Shown: positions 22,579 through 34,679 of the stretch, piece by piece
Position numbering within the stretch: the first letter of the stretch is position 1
How the letters are laid out: the number at the start of each line of letters is the position of its first letter
Assembly: GCA_007844125.1 (NCBI GenBank)
Contig: CM017558.1
Location: 49,446,772-49,510,771 of the forward strand
Length of the DNA stretch: 64,000 nucleotides
Direction of reading: 5' to 3'
Source of the DNA: Sinonovacula constricta
Taxonomy: Eukaryota > Mollusca > Bivalvia > Cardiida > Solecurtidae
Made by a program: the position numbers and the translations under genes
The notes under the pieces: model-generated
The model's database searches: none
Seen by the model: the letters and a program-made list of their open reading frames with translations, nothing else
What the model was told of the DNA's origin: nothing

Positions 22579-24449
22579 AAAGTAAATTAAAACAATGTTT
22601 ACCCATACTATATCTTGGAAAATATATATCTTGCGAAAATGTAGCAGGTCGCATGACGCTTTACAAATCGACCAGTGATTCAACTGTTTCCACTGCCTGT
22701 CCGACCAGATGATACAAAGAGTGTAGAACAGGGAATCTCCAAATAATGGTTCTGACATGCAAAACAATATGACAGTTTCTGTATCTCTTTCTATTGGCAT
22801 ATTGGATGCGGTCTTAATTATCCGCCACCAGGGTAACCAATGACATATAAATAGGGCGTGATGCTCGAGTGAAACATAAATGATGGACATGACAGAAGTT
22901 TATTATGAAAGGTGATTGTGGAGAAAGCCACTCTGCGTTTATTATTAGGTTAAATCTATTAAATATTAATACAGGACCCCACACAGATATCATAGAACTT
23001 GTTACATTGCGTTAAAGAAACGTGACAATGTCGGAAGATTAGACGGGTGGTCATCTGTAAAAGATTTATTTTATCCTTATGGTTTGAGTTATACGTGGAT
23101 TAACCTATATGTAGGTGAAGCATTTTAGAATACTTTGAACAAACGTTGAGTGATTGTAAAACACTAAAAAAATGGATTGAAATTATCAAGAATTCTTCTA
23201 GTTTCTTCTCGTTGTGATACTTATGAACATCTCAAAACATTGTTAAACCACGAATGATACATATATATACATATTATTATTCCATTTACCGGTTCTCAAT
23301 TTTTCGTAATTCTCACACACTATTCTAGAAATTGAAAATGAAGAAATAGGAAGAGTTACAAGCAAATTATCCCTTTAGTTGGTATTTAATGTACTGGTGA
23401 TTGTTATCCTTTCTATTAACTTATAAAGTCCATAATAGGTAAATAAGAAAAGGTCCTATCAAAATTTTCACAGATATTTAAATTTTATCTACCAGTAGAC
23501 AAAGGCAAAAAAGGTAAATGTAAATGTGACAAAAACACAGAGACGAGACAAAACACACATAACGAAAAACCATCAGTTGCCGCCTTGGAACGGTCAATCG
23601 GCAAAAGGGCCGACTGGGGTGCTTAAACCTGGTTTGTGGAGCGCTCCAACCTCGCACTTCCTGAAGGATTTTCTAGCAAACAAACAGTGTAAATAACAAC
23701 ATCCCATCAAAGTGAAACAACTAACAGTAAGCACTTACGGGAGTTAAACAAGATACATTGATTAAGAAACAAAGCCAATTAGGTATTTGTTATTATTAAT
23801 AACACTTTTGTTTCTATTATTAATTATAATTAGTGTAGACACAAATATAGACACAACTCACTTGTATAATGGTTTAATTTGCATGTTATTTTGTATTTTG
23901 GAACGGGCGCCTGTGTTTACAAATGTATATGGTGATTGTGGATCTAAAATGCATTATTATTACGCAAGCGAACAATTTCATTTACTTTCACCTTGCGGTA
24001 TTTGGCAAGCGCAAAGTTTATTGTTGGTACTATAAAGGTGCTGTCCACCAGTTTGTCATGATTTGAGCAATTGCAAAAAGCTACTCCTAATTTTTGTTTA
24101 ACAATTAAAAGACACTACAGAAAACATTTTACTATACAGTAAGAAAATAAAAAAATAATAACTGAATTCTGGCGCCTGACCTGAAACCACGACTATATGT
24201 GCCTAATTCGTAGCCAGCAAGCACAAGAGGGTGTCTTGTCTTTTTTGCTTTTTTTGTATTTGAACCAAGTGGCAGACAGGACCTGTATTACCGTATTAGT
24301 GCTTAACAGGAAAAGACTTCATTCTAAATGAAAAGAAAGCCAGCTTATGGCGTGTGTGATATCGTGATTTTTGTATCGTGTCACCTACCGTACTTATTTG
24401 TAAATTGTACGTTTTAATTAGTGTAGTTTGAACCATTTGCTTTTGTGCA
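22579..24449. repeat. Duplicated 3' flank of HSPA12-like gene 1
   Basis: Non-coding sequence colinear with 59425-60363 downstream of gene 3 and, in part, with 34.68-36.07 kb. It contains about 600 bp (22.64-23.24 kb) absent from gene 3 but present near 34.68-35.1 kb, so gene 3 probably lost it. An ATTAAA immediately after the stop (about 22587) could be a weak poly(A) signal. The dispersed repeat at 23433-23755 is a separate insertion. Confidence 0.75.
23433..23755 (+). repeat. ~320-bp dispersed repeat, copy 1
   Basis: It has high similarity to 38066-38395 (same strand) and 29785-30090 (inverted). Hallmarks are GCCTTGGAACGGTCA, a TCGGC...GCCGA inverted pair and the palindrome GGAGCGCTCC. The gene 3 flank at about 59680 is continuous across this point, so this is an insertion in block 1. 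No ORF, terminal inverted repeat or A/B box was recognised; class unknown. Confidence 0.75.
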
Positions 24450-25002
24450 ATGTTGATGCCTGAAGGCATACATTCTACGGTCCACCTATACTTAATTGGA
24501 ATGCTCCATTGTCATGCCATGTTGATGCCTGAAGGCATACATTCTACGGTCCACCTATACTTAATTGGAATGCTCCATTGTCATGCCATGTTGATGTCTA
24601 TAGGCATACATTCTGCGGTCCACCTATACTTAATTATAATGTTCCATTGTCATGCCATGTTGATGTCTGTATGCCTACATGCTATGGTCAACCTATACTT
24701 AATTGTAATGCTCCATTGTCATGCCATGTTGATGTCTATAGGCAGACATTCTACGGTCCACCTATACTTAATTGGTACGCTCCATTGTCATGCCATGTTC
24801 ATGTCTATAGGCAGACATTCTACGGTCCACCTATACTTAATTGGTACGCTCCATTGTCATGCCATGTTGATGTCTGTATGCGTACATGTTATGGTCAACC
24901 TATACTTAATTGTAATGCTCCATTGTCATGCCATGTTGATGTCTATAGGCAGACATTCTATGGTCCGCCTATACTTTATTGTAATGTTCCATTGTCATGC
25001 TT
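24450..25002 (+). repeat. 69-bp minisatellite, 8 units, downstream of gene 1
   Basis: Eight units of exactly 69 bp (23 codons), each with motifs GTCCACCTATACTTAATT and CTCCATTGTCATGCC. It is open in two plus-strand frames; I regard the ORF as a product of the repeat. The first units contain the small inverted repeat ATGCCTGAAGGCAT. The same repeat is greatly expanded after gene 3 (60364-64000). Confidence 0.95.
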
Positions 25003-26321
25003 TATTCTCTTTCAGTTTACATGTTTGTAAATGTTACTAGTGCTTCTGCTGTTGTTTTTGTTTTGTTTTCTTTTTTGTTGTTGTTTTTATTTTGTTTTTT
25101 TTGTGTTTTTTTTATTTCGTTTTTGCTTTAATAATTTAAATCACAAATATAAACCATTAAAATATGTGTGTATAAATGAGTGTTTCTTCTTTTTTTTTAA
25201 ATATTGCAATGATAAGTCTTGTCTTTATCAAAGCTGGGACTTTATATATTTTCGTCAGTTTTCTATTTTATTAATTGTTCCTTTTGAGTGTTACACATGT
25301 GCCTGTGTGTGCGGGTGCATGCGTGTGCATGTCTGTTTGTGTGCATGTGTTTTAGTGTGTGTGTTATTGTGTGCATGTGGTGATCTATGCGTTTGACCGC
25401 TGAGTTTGGTATATGTGTTTTATTTAGTATCTTTGTGTTTGTTTTATGGTATTTTATGTATGTGTATGCTAACTTTATAATTATGTTTTCTATGTTCAAT
25501 TTATAAATAATTGAATTTCATGATTAAATCACAATGGATACACATATTGTTTAATTATGTTTATCATGTTATGTTTAATGTTCATAACTTATAAAAGTAG
25601 ATTAATATTTTGTATATGTATAAATATACAGTGTAATGTTATTTCCAAGAATAAAAATATTAAGTTTATGTGCTATGAGTGCAAAAAAAGAAAGGAAAAT
25701 ATTAATCGAAGTAGTTGACTTTTCCTTTGTATTCAATTCGAATTAAATTACTTCTTCCCAAAATATAGTTTTTCACATTTATACATGTATTTCGCATCAG
25801 AACTTCGTAGAAAATTCCGTTCCCATGACGATCACAACTTGCTAATATCTGGTAGAGAGATATGCACACAATTACAAACTCTGTATTGCATCACGTTCTA
25901 GAAATACAAAATTCCTGGAGGAGTATGCTCCCAGTACACCCCTCCATCCCTCAAACAAGCTGCCATACTTACACATCATATCATGCATAGCTACTTCTGT
26001 GAAGAAATCGCAAGAAACTAGTTCAAAATGACATTATCAAAATACTTATAAAGTTTTACCTAATATTATGCATACAGATATGTGGTCAGAGTTTTAGGGC
26101 CTCCATTCCGTTTTAGTGCACGTTTCATCCCATTTAAATGATTTTTATAGGTTACTGTACAAGTCTCGATTTTTAGGGTAAGAAAAATATGGTCATAGCC
26201 GCAATATGGCTAGTGGGGCTATATATGGACCACTTGGTCCTTTGTACGGAATGTAGTATATCAATCAGGAAAGTTGGAATAATAATCACTTAAAGTGATA
26301 GATGTTTAATTGCTATTTGAG
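25003..26321. other. Intergenic, low-complexity; no gene seen
   Basis: T-rich sequence (25030-25130) is followed by an impure (TG)n tract at about 25285-25385, then AT-rich DNA to the start of the HSPA12-like pseudogene. Open frames here have low-complexity translations and no recognisable domain. Confidence 0.6.
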
Positions 26322-26559
26322 GCCTGTATCAAAATCGACCAATTAATGATCGCCCTGGAACCGGAAGCTGCCTCAATTCCCAGTATGTATCTCACTTGGA
26401 AAAAAAGTTAAATGAAACGACCAACATTATTCAGGTTGGAAGAGGTTTCCAAATATCTCGACGTTGATATGGGTGGTGAGTGGCACACAGCGCATACACT
26501 GTAGAAAACGTATTTGTCAATAAATGAGCTGGCGCCACCTTGCGGTGAACACAACAGTA

Positions 26560-27562
26560 GGTGAGAACTTTTTGGGTTTGCTTAAACGCATCGTAGGTAT
26601 ATAAGTCGCTCATTTTATGCTTTTTTTTATTTCGTCTGTTGTTTTTTCTCTTGTTTTTTTAGGAGTAGGGCGCGTGTGTTGGTAAAAGAAAGTTCCTAAA
26701 TGTATGAGAAGATCGCACCTTTAAGGTTGCTTAAATCATATAGTGTTAGTGTTAGTCGTTGAATGTAGTAATTTTTGTGTTGCTGAACTCATCGTTGGTC
26801 TGTGGATCGCTCTGGTTGGGTTGCCTAAACACATCGTTTGTATGAGTGCCGCTTTGTTTTGTGTTGCCTAAACCCATCGTCAGTATGTAGGTCGCTCTTT
26901 TTTGTGTCGCCTAAACACATCCTTGCTATGAGGGTCGCTCTTTTTGTGTTGCTAATACGCATCGTCGGTGTGTGGATCGCTCTTAACACCTTCTTGTTAT
27001 ATGGGTCGAACCTTTTGTGGTGCCTAAACACAAGTCGTAGGTTTTTGCTTTTTAAAGTGTACGTATACGTCTCGTAGACACCAGGGTCGCTTCTTTGTGT
27101 TTGCCTAAATGAAATTTGGAGATGGCTTAACACATCCGTTAACGCTTTGGGCTCGCTAAATGAATTGTTGATATCTGGGCCGCCCTCTGTTAATTGCCAA
27201 AACGCATTGTATGTATTTTGTACTAGCCAAATGCATTGTAACTACCTCAAAATACATCGTACATGTCTTTTACTGAACGAATATGAGATACATTGTTTTG
27301 GATTGAATAACCCCATTGTTCGTATGAGGATAGCTCTTTTGGTGGTGGTTATACTCTTCATAGACATGTGGATTGCTCGTTTGTAGGTGGCTATACACTT
27401 CGTAGATATTTGGAGTGCTCTTTTGTAGGGTGGTTATACACTTCGTGGATATGGGGATCGCTTTTTTGTGAGTGGTCATACACTTCGTTAGTCGTGTTGG
27501 CTCAACACACCGTTGGCATTGAGATCACCCTTTTGGGGGTTGTTCAAGATACTGTATATATG

Positions 27563-27643
<81 letters not shown>

Positions 27644-27900
27644 ATATGTTTGGGTTGGCTTAACACATAGTAGGTATAGAATCGCTTTTCGTTGATTAAC
27701 CAAACACATAGTTTGCATGTGTATCGCGCTTTTTGGTGGACTCAGAACATCGTAGATATGTCCGCCGCTAGTTTTAGTTGTCTAAACGCATCGTATACAT
27801 GTAGTCGATCGTTTGGTTGCCTACACATATCATATATATGAGTCGCTCTTTTCAGGATAGCTAAACAGGCTGTATGCCTGTGGGCCGCCGCTCTCTAAAA
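26560..27900 (+). repeat. Degenerate ~42-bp tandem repeat derived from exon 5/intron 5 junction
   Basis: Diverged units with the pattern TTGCCTAAACACATCGT, then GGTATGTGGG, then TCGCTCTTTTTTG recur through the pseudogene intron. The first unit overlaps the exon 5 remnant end and its splice donor (26570-26620). In the intact genes the corresponding sequence is CTTAAAGGCATCGTAG followed by the donor GTATGTGGGTC (about 58163-58188). The array is interrupted by an (AT)n tract at 27563-27640. Confidence 0.75.
27563..27640. repeat. (AT)n microsatellite
   Basis: A pure AT dinucleotide run of nearly 80 bp inside the degenerate 42-bp repeat region; it is self-complementary. Confidence 0.97.
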
Positions 27901-28975
27901 GGTCTGCTGTGAAATGACTTACCTTAATGCAGATATTTAAATCTGCTAAAATTTATTTGGAAAATTTTGAACCTTGACGATACTTTGTTAAAATAATTGG
28001 TTCTTATAAAGATCATAAATCAGTAAGCGCTGAAATTCAGATACTGTTTTACTCTTTTCTTTAGATTTTGATGCCTCTTTATTTCTTAAATACAATTTAT
28101 TCAAACAAACATAATGTTTACTCATTAATGTCACGATGCTTTTCGTGTTCTTTTCTATTTATGTGGTCATGTTTTCAAAGCCTTTGCAAATGAAGAGCAA
28201 GAGGGTTTGATCGAATTTACAGAGATTTTGAAGTAAAAAGCGAAAGTTTAGCAAGAAATCAAATACAATGAAAATGAATTTCTTTCTTACGATTGATTAA
28301 AAAGAAGCACCCGACAAAACACCAAACAAGAAATAGAAAGAGATATAAGGTAAATTGGAAAGGTAGCAAATTAAAAGGTTGGTTCTTGTTTATTTGCAAC
28401 TTTCTTCGATAAGTCCGCCATAAACGACATCAACCGAGTTGTAGGAAATGTGCCAGATGTTTAGACCATTCTTCTGACTGGTGGTTGTGCCGAGTCCACG
28501 TTGATTTATAATACAATCAAAGAACAATTCCACAACTCGTGGGGTGATTGTACCCGAAAGTGCTGGTCTTGCTGTTCTGAAGGGAGCAGTGATATACGGA
28601 CACTTCCGTACCACCATCATCTCTACGGTGGCCAAATATTCGCACGGTATACGCGTCTTCTGGGACTTTGTACCAGGTCAACACTCACAAGACAAACTGG
28701 CGCTCTTGGGAACCAAAAAGACATGCAAAGATGTATTTGCCGTTCGTGTGGAGAAAGGTCAAGAACTTTGGAAGGTGGTGAAATGCAGTCATCACTGCAA
28801 TATACAAGGCTGGAGCGAGAAGTTTCGATTTTTACACGTCAGAGACAAAGAAATAAGTTACAGACCTTAGTTGTGAAATGTGTTGTTGTCTTTCTTATAT
28901 TCTGTGGTACAGAGCTAATAGCCGAAGGTGTTGATGATGTAACCAACCAAAATTTATGTTTATTACGGAGTTAGA

Positions 28976-30464
28976 CTGTACACAACATACTCAAATTATC
29001 AATCCATCGAAAAATTATGGGTTCTTATTTAACATTAAAAAGGAAACATTCCGTATGGAACTGTTGTTAACAAACATTCAGGGGTTTTTATGTCATTTTA
29101 TAACAACTACGGCCAGATTACGAGGACATTTTTCTTACGGAGTTAAAATAAAAATATAATTTACAGAGAACTTGTGATTTTTTTACAGCAAAGAACTGCT
29201 TACTAAATGTGCTTACTAAACATTTCAGCATAAGTTTACATTACAGAGTAATGATGAAATAATTCTCAAGTATGGATTTGGGGATAGACAAATAAAAAAA
29301 ATGTCGCTGAATTAATGTTTCTACCTGAATACTTTAGTTTAAAATCCGCTAAATGAAGAAAAACTGTAATGATTTTTGTTACTGATCAATGATAAACAAA
29401 AAGAAACTAGCAATGTGATTGGATGTCTTGGGTAGAACAACAATTGTCTGAACGATTTGAAGTCAGTAGAGCGTAGTGGTTGTTACGGCCTTACACAACA
29501 AGGACCTTTTAACGAACTTTAGTCCCTTACACAACAGGGATTTAAATGGGTAAACCCAAATGTTAATAAAGAAACAACAATATGTTGATGACTATACATA
29601 CATACAGATAAAAACCTTATTAAACTCCATTTTTACAACAATATATGAGTATACAAAGACGTATAATTCAGCAGATACACGAACATTCTTATTTGAATGA
29701 GATGTACATCTTAACTTTATTAGATTGAGAATTTGCTGGATATAATGTGTGTATGTAAGTTTATTGTATCTGTTTTAACTCCCGATGTAGGTGCTTACTG
29801 TAAGTTGTTTCACTTTGACGGGATATTTTTATTTACACTGTTTGTTTGATATAATACTTTCAGGAAGTGCGAGGTTTGAGCGCTCCACAAACCAGGTTTA
29901 AGCACCCCAGTCCGTCCTTTTGCCGACTGACCGTTCCAAGGCGGTAACCGATGTTTTTTCTTTTTGTATGTTATGTCTCGGCTCTGTGTTTTTATCACAT
30001 GTATATTTACCATATTTGCCTTTGTCTAGAGGTAGATTAAATTTAAATATCTGTGGAAATTTTGATAGGACCTTTTCTTATTTACCTATTGAAAACACAA
30101 TTGTAAAACAATACAATCTATTATTAAAACTACCGTGAACAATGTTAACAGAAGTTAAAGCATTGTATCATAAATGAATCAATGATTTTATTAACCTCAA
30201 AATTGAAAGATCAGTTATTGCGATAAGTGATAGTACAGTCAATAATTATAATAATCGATTAATGAATAGTGTATTAGGAGATGTACATTTTTCATTTTAT
30301 CATATTTATCTGCTTCAATCGAAGTTAGATTTAACAGGTAAATTAAAAAAAGAAAAGCGAAAATGGGTAACAAAGTAATAAAAAAAACATTATTTCAAAT
30401 AAAGAAATATGGAAACAAAAATATTGCTTGAGTAGACAGTGTTGAATGTTCGCCTAGAGAACAA
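28976..30464. other. Intergenic; only a dispersed repeat recognised
   Basis: AT-rich DNA after the pseudogene. The only structure recognised is the inverted copy of the ~320-bp dispersed repeat at 29785-30090. No gene is supported. Confidence 0.6.
29785..30090 (-). repeat. ~320-bp dispersed repeat, copy 2 (inverted)
   Basis: Reverse-complement match to 23433-23755 and 38066-38395, including GGAGCGCTCC at about 29878 and the GGAACGGTCA motif on the minus strand. Confidence 0.75.
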
Positions 30465-31811
30465 GTAAATACAGTGGGTACATCTTCAGTGAATACAGGG
30501 GGTACATCTTCAGTAAATACAGAGGTACATCTTCAGTAAATACAGGGGGTACATCTTCAGTAAATACAAAGGTACATCTTCAGTAAATACAGGGGGTACA
30601 TCTTCAGTGAATACAGGGGGTACATCTTCAGTAAATACAGGGGGTACATCTTCAGTAAATACAGGGGGTACATCTTCAGTAAATACAGTGGGTACATCTT
30701 CAGTGAATACAGGGGGTACATCTTCAGTAAATACAGGGGGTACATCTTCAGTAAATACAGGGGGTACATCTTCAGTAAATACAGGGGGTACATCTTCAGT
30801 AAATACAGGGGGTACATCTTCAGTAAATACAGGGGGTACATCTTCAGTGAATACAGGGGGTACATCTTCAGTAAATACAGGGGGTACATCTTCAGTAAAT
30901 ACAGGGGGTACATCTTCAGTAAATACAGGGGGTACATCTTCAGTAAATACAGGGGATACATCCTCAGTAAATACAGGGGGTACATCTTCAGTGAATACAG
31001 AGGTACATCTTCAGTAAATACAGGGGGTACATCTTCAGTGAATACAGAGGTACATCTTCAGTAAATACAGGGGGTACATCTTCAGTAAATACAGGGGGTA
31101 CATCTTCAGTAAATACAGGGGATACATCCTCAGTAAATACAGGGGGTACATCTTCAGTGAATACAGGGGGTACATCTTCAGTAAATACAGGGGGTACATC
31201 TTCAGTGAATACAGGGGGTACATCTTCAGTAAATACAGGGGGTACATCTTCAGTAAATACAGGGGGTACATCTTCAGTAAATACAGGGGGTACATCTTCA
31301 GTAAATACAGGGGGTACATCTTCAGTAAATACAGGGGGTACATCTTCAGTAAATACAGGGGGTACATCTTCAGTAAATACAGGGGGTACATCTTCAGTAA
31401 ATACAGGGGGTACATCTTCAGTAAATACAGGGGGTACATCTTCAGTAAATACAGGGGGTACATCTTCAGTAAATACAGGGGGTACATCTTCAGTAAATAC
31501 AGGGGGTACATCTTCAGTAAATACAGGGGGTACATCTTCAGTGAATACAGGAGGTACATCTTCAGTAAATACAGGGGGTACATCTTCAGTAAATACAGGG
31601 GGTACATCTTCAGTAAATACAGGGGGTACATCTTCAGTGAATACAGGGGGTACATCTTCAGTAAATACAGGGGGTACATCTTCAGTAAATACAGGGGGTA
31701 CATCTTCAGTAAATACAGGGGGTACATCTTCAGTAAATACAGGGGGTACATCTTCAGTGAATACAGGGGGTACATCTTCAGTAAATACAGGGGGTACATC
31801 TTCAGTAAATG
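30465..31811. repeat. 24-bp minisatellite, about 56 units
   Basis: The unit is ACAGGGGGTACATCTTCAGT plus AAAT, repeated with few substitutions (GTGAAT, GATACATCC). Several 23-bp variants (ACAGAGGTAC) near 30521, 30569, 30997 and 31047 shift the frame. Because 24 is a multiple of 3, long frames open on both strands: NTGGTSSV repeats on plus (31157-31831) and MYPLYLLK repeats on minus (to about 32081). I treat both as side effects of the repeat. Confidence 0.95.
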
Positions 31812-32149
31812 TAAAATCTCTAGATATATAATTGGTACTTTAGGGGAGTCGCGTAAGGGTTGTGGCGAACAATTATGAAACTTGCAAAAGATTTTAATCT
31901 TTTGCACGTGCTTCAGACATCGTGTCAGTTTCTTGTTTGGGTGTGTACGTTTATTCATAGTCTGTTGGTAATAGTTTGCACATGTGACGTAGCTATTCTG
32001 CAGTGTAGCTTTTTGAATTTGAACACATGATTGCCATGTTTCGAGCGTCTTAATGAATGAGCGGTGTTGAGTAGAGTACAATAGTGTAAAAATTCACAAT
32101 GGGGTATTCTTACTTATCATAAGTTGAACATGTGTGTGAGGTCAACATC

Positions 32150-32640
32150 GACAGTAATGTGGAAAATGTGATTGGTACTGAGCCGCAGTGAGTATTTATG
32201 TATTTATTTTTTAATTTATTGAATCTAGGGTTATATTTCAAATGACAGACCTCTGTAAAGATAAAGGCACATGTGGGAAGCTGTCTATATCTTGTTAGTT
32301 TGGATGGAGTGCATCCACAATTATTTTGCGAATTTAGATTAGTTACTCATCTGTTCATTAATGCTTTATATTTAAGTATATTAGGGTGTATGCAGATGGT
32401 ATATGCAGATCTATGTAGGTAATTTGATCTGTGATCTTTAAAGTAGGGACAAGTAAGCAAGTAATGAAAGGCGTCACCAATGTCGTTTTTGTTACATAAT
32501 GTGCATTTTCTATATGCTAGCTCAACTCCGTCCATTTTAATAATGGTGATAGAGTTATGGCTATGCATATAAGAAACTATTGTTTTATTTGCATTTTTTA
32601 TCTTTCTTATTTGCATTGAATAAGACATAAATAGGTCCAT
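32150..32640 (-). mobile_element. Truncated LINE 3' end (zinc knuckle of ORF2)
   Basis: The minus-strand frame 32640-32347 encodes CTLCNKNDIGDAFHYLLTCP followed by YFKDHRSNYL. This matches in layout the C-terminal CxxC...H...C knuckle of the LINE at 3149-7340 (CLYCGSQDVEDVYHF then ICPCY) and a shared HPNILKY / RPSVFKY stretch downstream. Only the last ~100 residues and a short 3' UTR remain, consistent with a 5'-truncated insertion of a related LINE. The lower boundary is approximate. Confidence 0.7.
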
Positions 32641-32977
32641 AGCATGTTGATGGCAAGACTAACAATAAAATCTTGAAACTACAATATACCTCCAGGGATG
32701 TTATTCAGAATCTTATGTCCTGAATATCGGGTAAATTGACAGAACTGAACAGAAGAACAGAACAGAGCAGAGTTTATTCGATTTGACTTAGGAACACGAT
32801 GAAATAACAGTTCTGTCCGGTAAATTGACATCCCACGGACCAATCCATCACCTGTATTAGCCTGGACCGCCCGTGTAGGTGTTTTCATAACCTGACGATT
32901 AGGGCAATAAAATCCCACGTGCAGAAGTTATACGGCATCTGGCTACAAACAGGTGTTTTGTAATCACCATCCAAGCC

Positions 32978-33120
32978 TCTTCAATCACTATTTTACTTCA
33001 CACTTTACATGCATGCATCTATTCTTTATTTGAACTTACCGTGACACAGAAAAATTAAGTCTGTTAAGTTAGTTTAAGTCATATCCTTAATTGCTAGCTA
33101 TATATGATAAAATCATCTTT
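32978..33120. repeat. Diverged copy of the LINE left flank (first part)
   Basis: Matches about 2104-2250 of the 1,799-bp unit (CCTCTTCAATCA, GTGACACAGAAAAAT and TATCCTTAATTGCTAG are shared). The rest of the flank resumes at about 36845, so about 3.7 kb of other DNA lies between. This proves the flank in the tandem units is not LINE sequence. Confidence 0.75.
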
Positions 33121-34679
33121 ACTTTAAGTCAATATATAAAGTTTAAATTAAAACTAAACCGTATATAATATTTTAAACATATTGTTTCAAGACACAAACA
33201 TCATCAGCAAAGGCTGAAAAGATTATCTGTACTTTTACTACCATCAGGACTCGTTATGAACAGTAAAAATACCGTCGTAAATATCAAAGCACAAAAACAC
33301 CTTAAAATCATATGGTCTAACATAGCTGATAACAATAACAATAATAAACTTCTCATCTTATCACATCAAATCGTAAGAACTTAAATACAGACAATAAACC
33401 TAAATTTACTCAATGTCTACATATCAGAGGATACACAATAAAATAAAGCATCCAGATCTCTTACAATTGCTAGACTGGCTTGCAAGTAATAGAGTGCTTC
33501 CTATTTCCCTTACAAAGCTATAATAATCTGGCAAATCATAGAAGGCTTCCTATTAAAATTTGCCACCTCATAGTATTCACCACTTAATGATATAAAATGC
33601 TTTTTATATCAAGGGCTAAATAAACTCAAACAATGTATCATCGATGTTAAATTTTATAATTTCTATAAACGCTTTGAGTAAAGGTAATTAATAATCAAAA
33701 ATTTTTTATTTCATACTGCACATTTTCAGTTATGCTATATTTGAAATTTCAACAAAAGAACATGTTTTTTTTGCATTGCAGTTGCATATATGAGCCTTAG
33801 TTTTCATGTGTTTATGACCAACAATCTTATACCTCGGACCAACATTTTTAACATTTACATAATTAATTAATAGAACAACTCATTTAGTATAAATACAGGT
33901 CCTGTTTGAATAAATCAATCATCATCAAAATTAACTATCCATAAACTATTTTTAATTCACAATAATTTACTCTTCAATACTTAAGGAAAATTTCCGAGCT
34001 GTTGGTTATGCCTGTCTTTGTTGTTCATTTTCGGTAATTACATCGTTAATTCGTACCGATATTTTTTCGTATATATGCTCACATACTTTGTATATATTGA
34101 TCCAAGTATGCACTTCAGGGCGCATTTAAGATGTCATTACCGTTCATTTAATGTAGAGACATACGTAAAACTATATAAAATATATCCCTCTGCTATCTGT
34201 GGCACTACAGTTTTAGTCAGAAACAAATTGAACTAGGTATCTATCTGTAAATACATATTTGGCACATTTTACATTAGCACCGTGTGCCCTAGGAAAGTCT
34301 GGACATTTAAAATAGACGGATAAAGCCCAACAACAGCACAATAATCGTGGGAATTAGCTTGTGTACCAATCGCGAACTGTCAGCCCATTTTTGTATTAAA
34401 TGTGCAGGCCAATATTATTGGCTGCAAGTGACGTCCCCTGGAGAGAAAAGTCCAAATTAAGAGACATAAGGATTTGGTAAGGGTGGAAACAAAGTTTAAA
34501 GAAATGCCTATTTATGGACTTTTTTGTTTTATAAATAATAAAAGTTTGATATGAGGCGATCTTTAGAAAATTGTTTATAACTTATAACATTTTGGTAACC
34601 ATAAGAATATCTAGGCGTGGGGTTATCTAGCTGCCGGACTATAACATTGGCTATATCTTTACCTAAATTTTAACTGACA
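33121..34679. other. Intergenic AT-rich; no gene seen
   Basis: This is part of the ~3.7 kb separating two halves of the duplicated flank. No coding sequence or recognisable repeat is supported; the ORF at 34018-34236 has no features. Confidence 0.55.

Larger units (their letters stand above)
26322..28975 (+). pseudogene. HSPA12-like pseudogene 2 (remnants of exons 4-6)
   Basis: Exon 4 remnant is 26322-26475 (ALEPEAAS still readable, splice AG and GT still present), exon 5 remnant 26526-26596 (lacks the GTVD part), and exon 6 remnant about 28165-28975. Exon 6 is broken by frameshifts and stops: for example the DVQT equivalent reads DV-stop near 28465, and the C-terminus ends early near 28868. 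The GGCAESPL-like and AGLAVLKGAVIYGH stretches are still recognisable in different frames. No exons 1-3 are seen upstream. The intron between the exon 5 and 6 remnants is filled by a degenerate tandem repeat. It is an old, dead duplicate in the same orientation as genes 1 and 3. Confidence 0.85.

Noticed and set aside
24450..25040. Open frame of 196 codons in the 69-bp repeat as a protein gene
   Set aside because: The frame exists because the unit is 23 codons with no stop; a second frame is equally open and there is no domain or start context.
30465..31811. CRISPR array
   Set aside because: Direct tandem repeat without spacers in a eukaryotic genome.
31035..32081. 348-codon minus-strand frame (MYPLYLLK repeats) as a gene
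   Set aside because: Product of the 24-bp repeat; the plus strand is also open over the same bases. Kept only as a low-interest observation.
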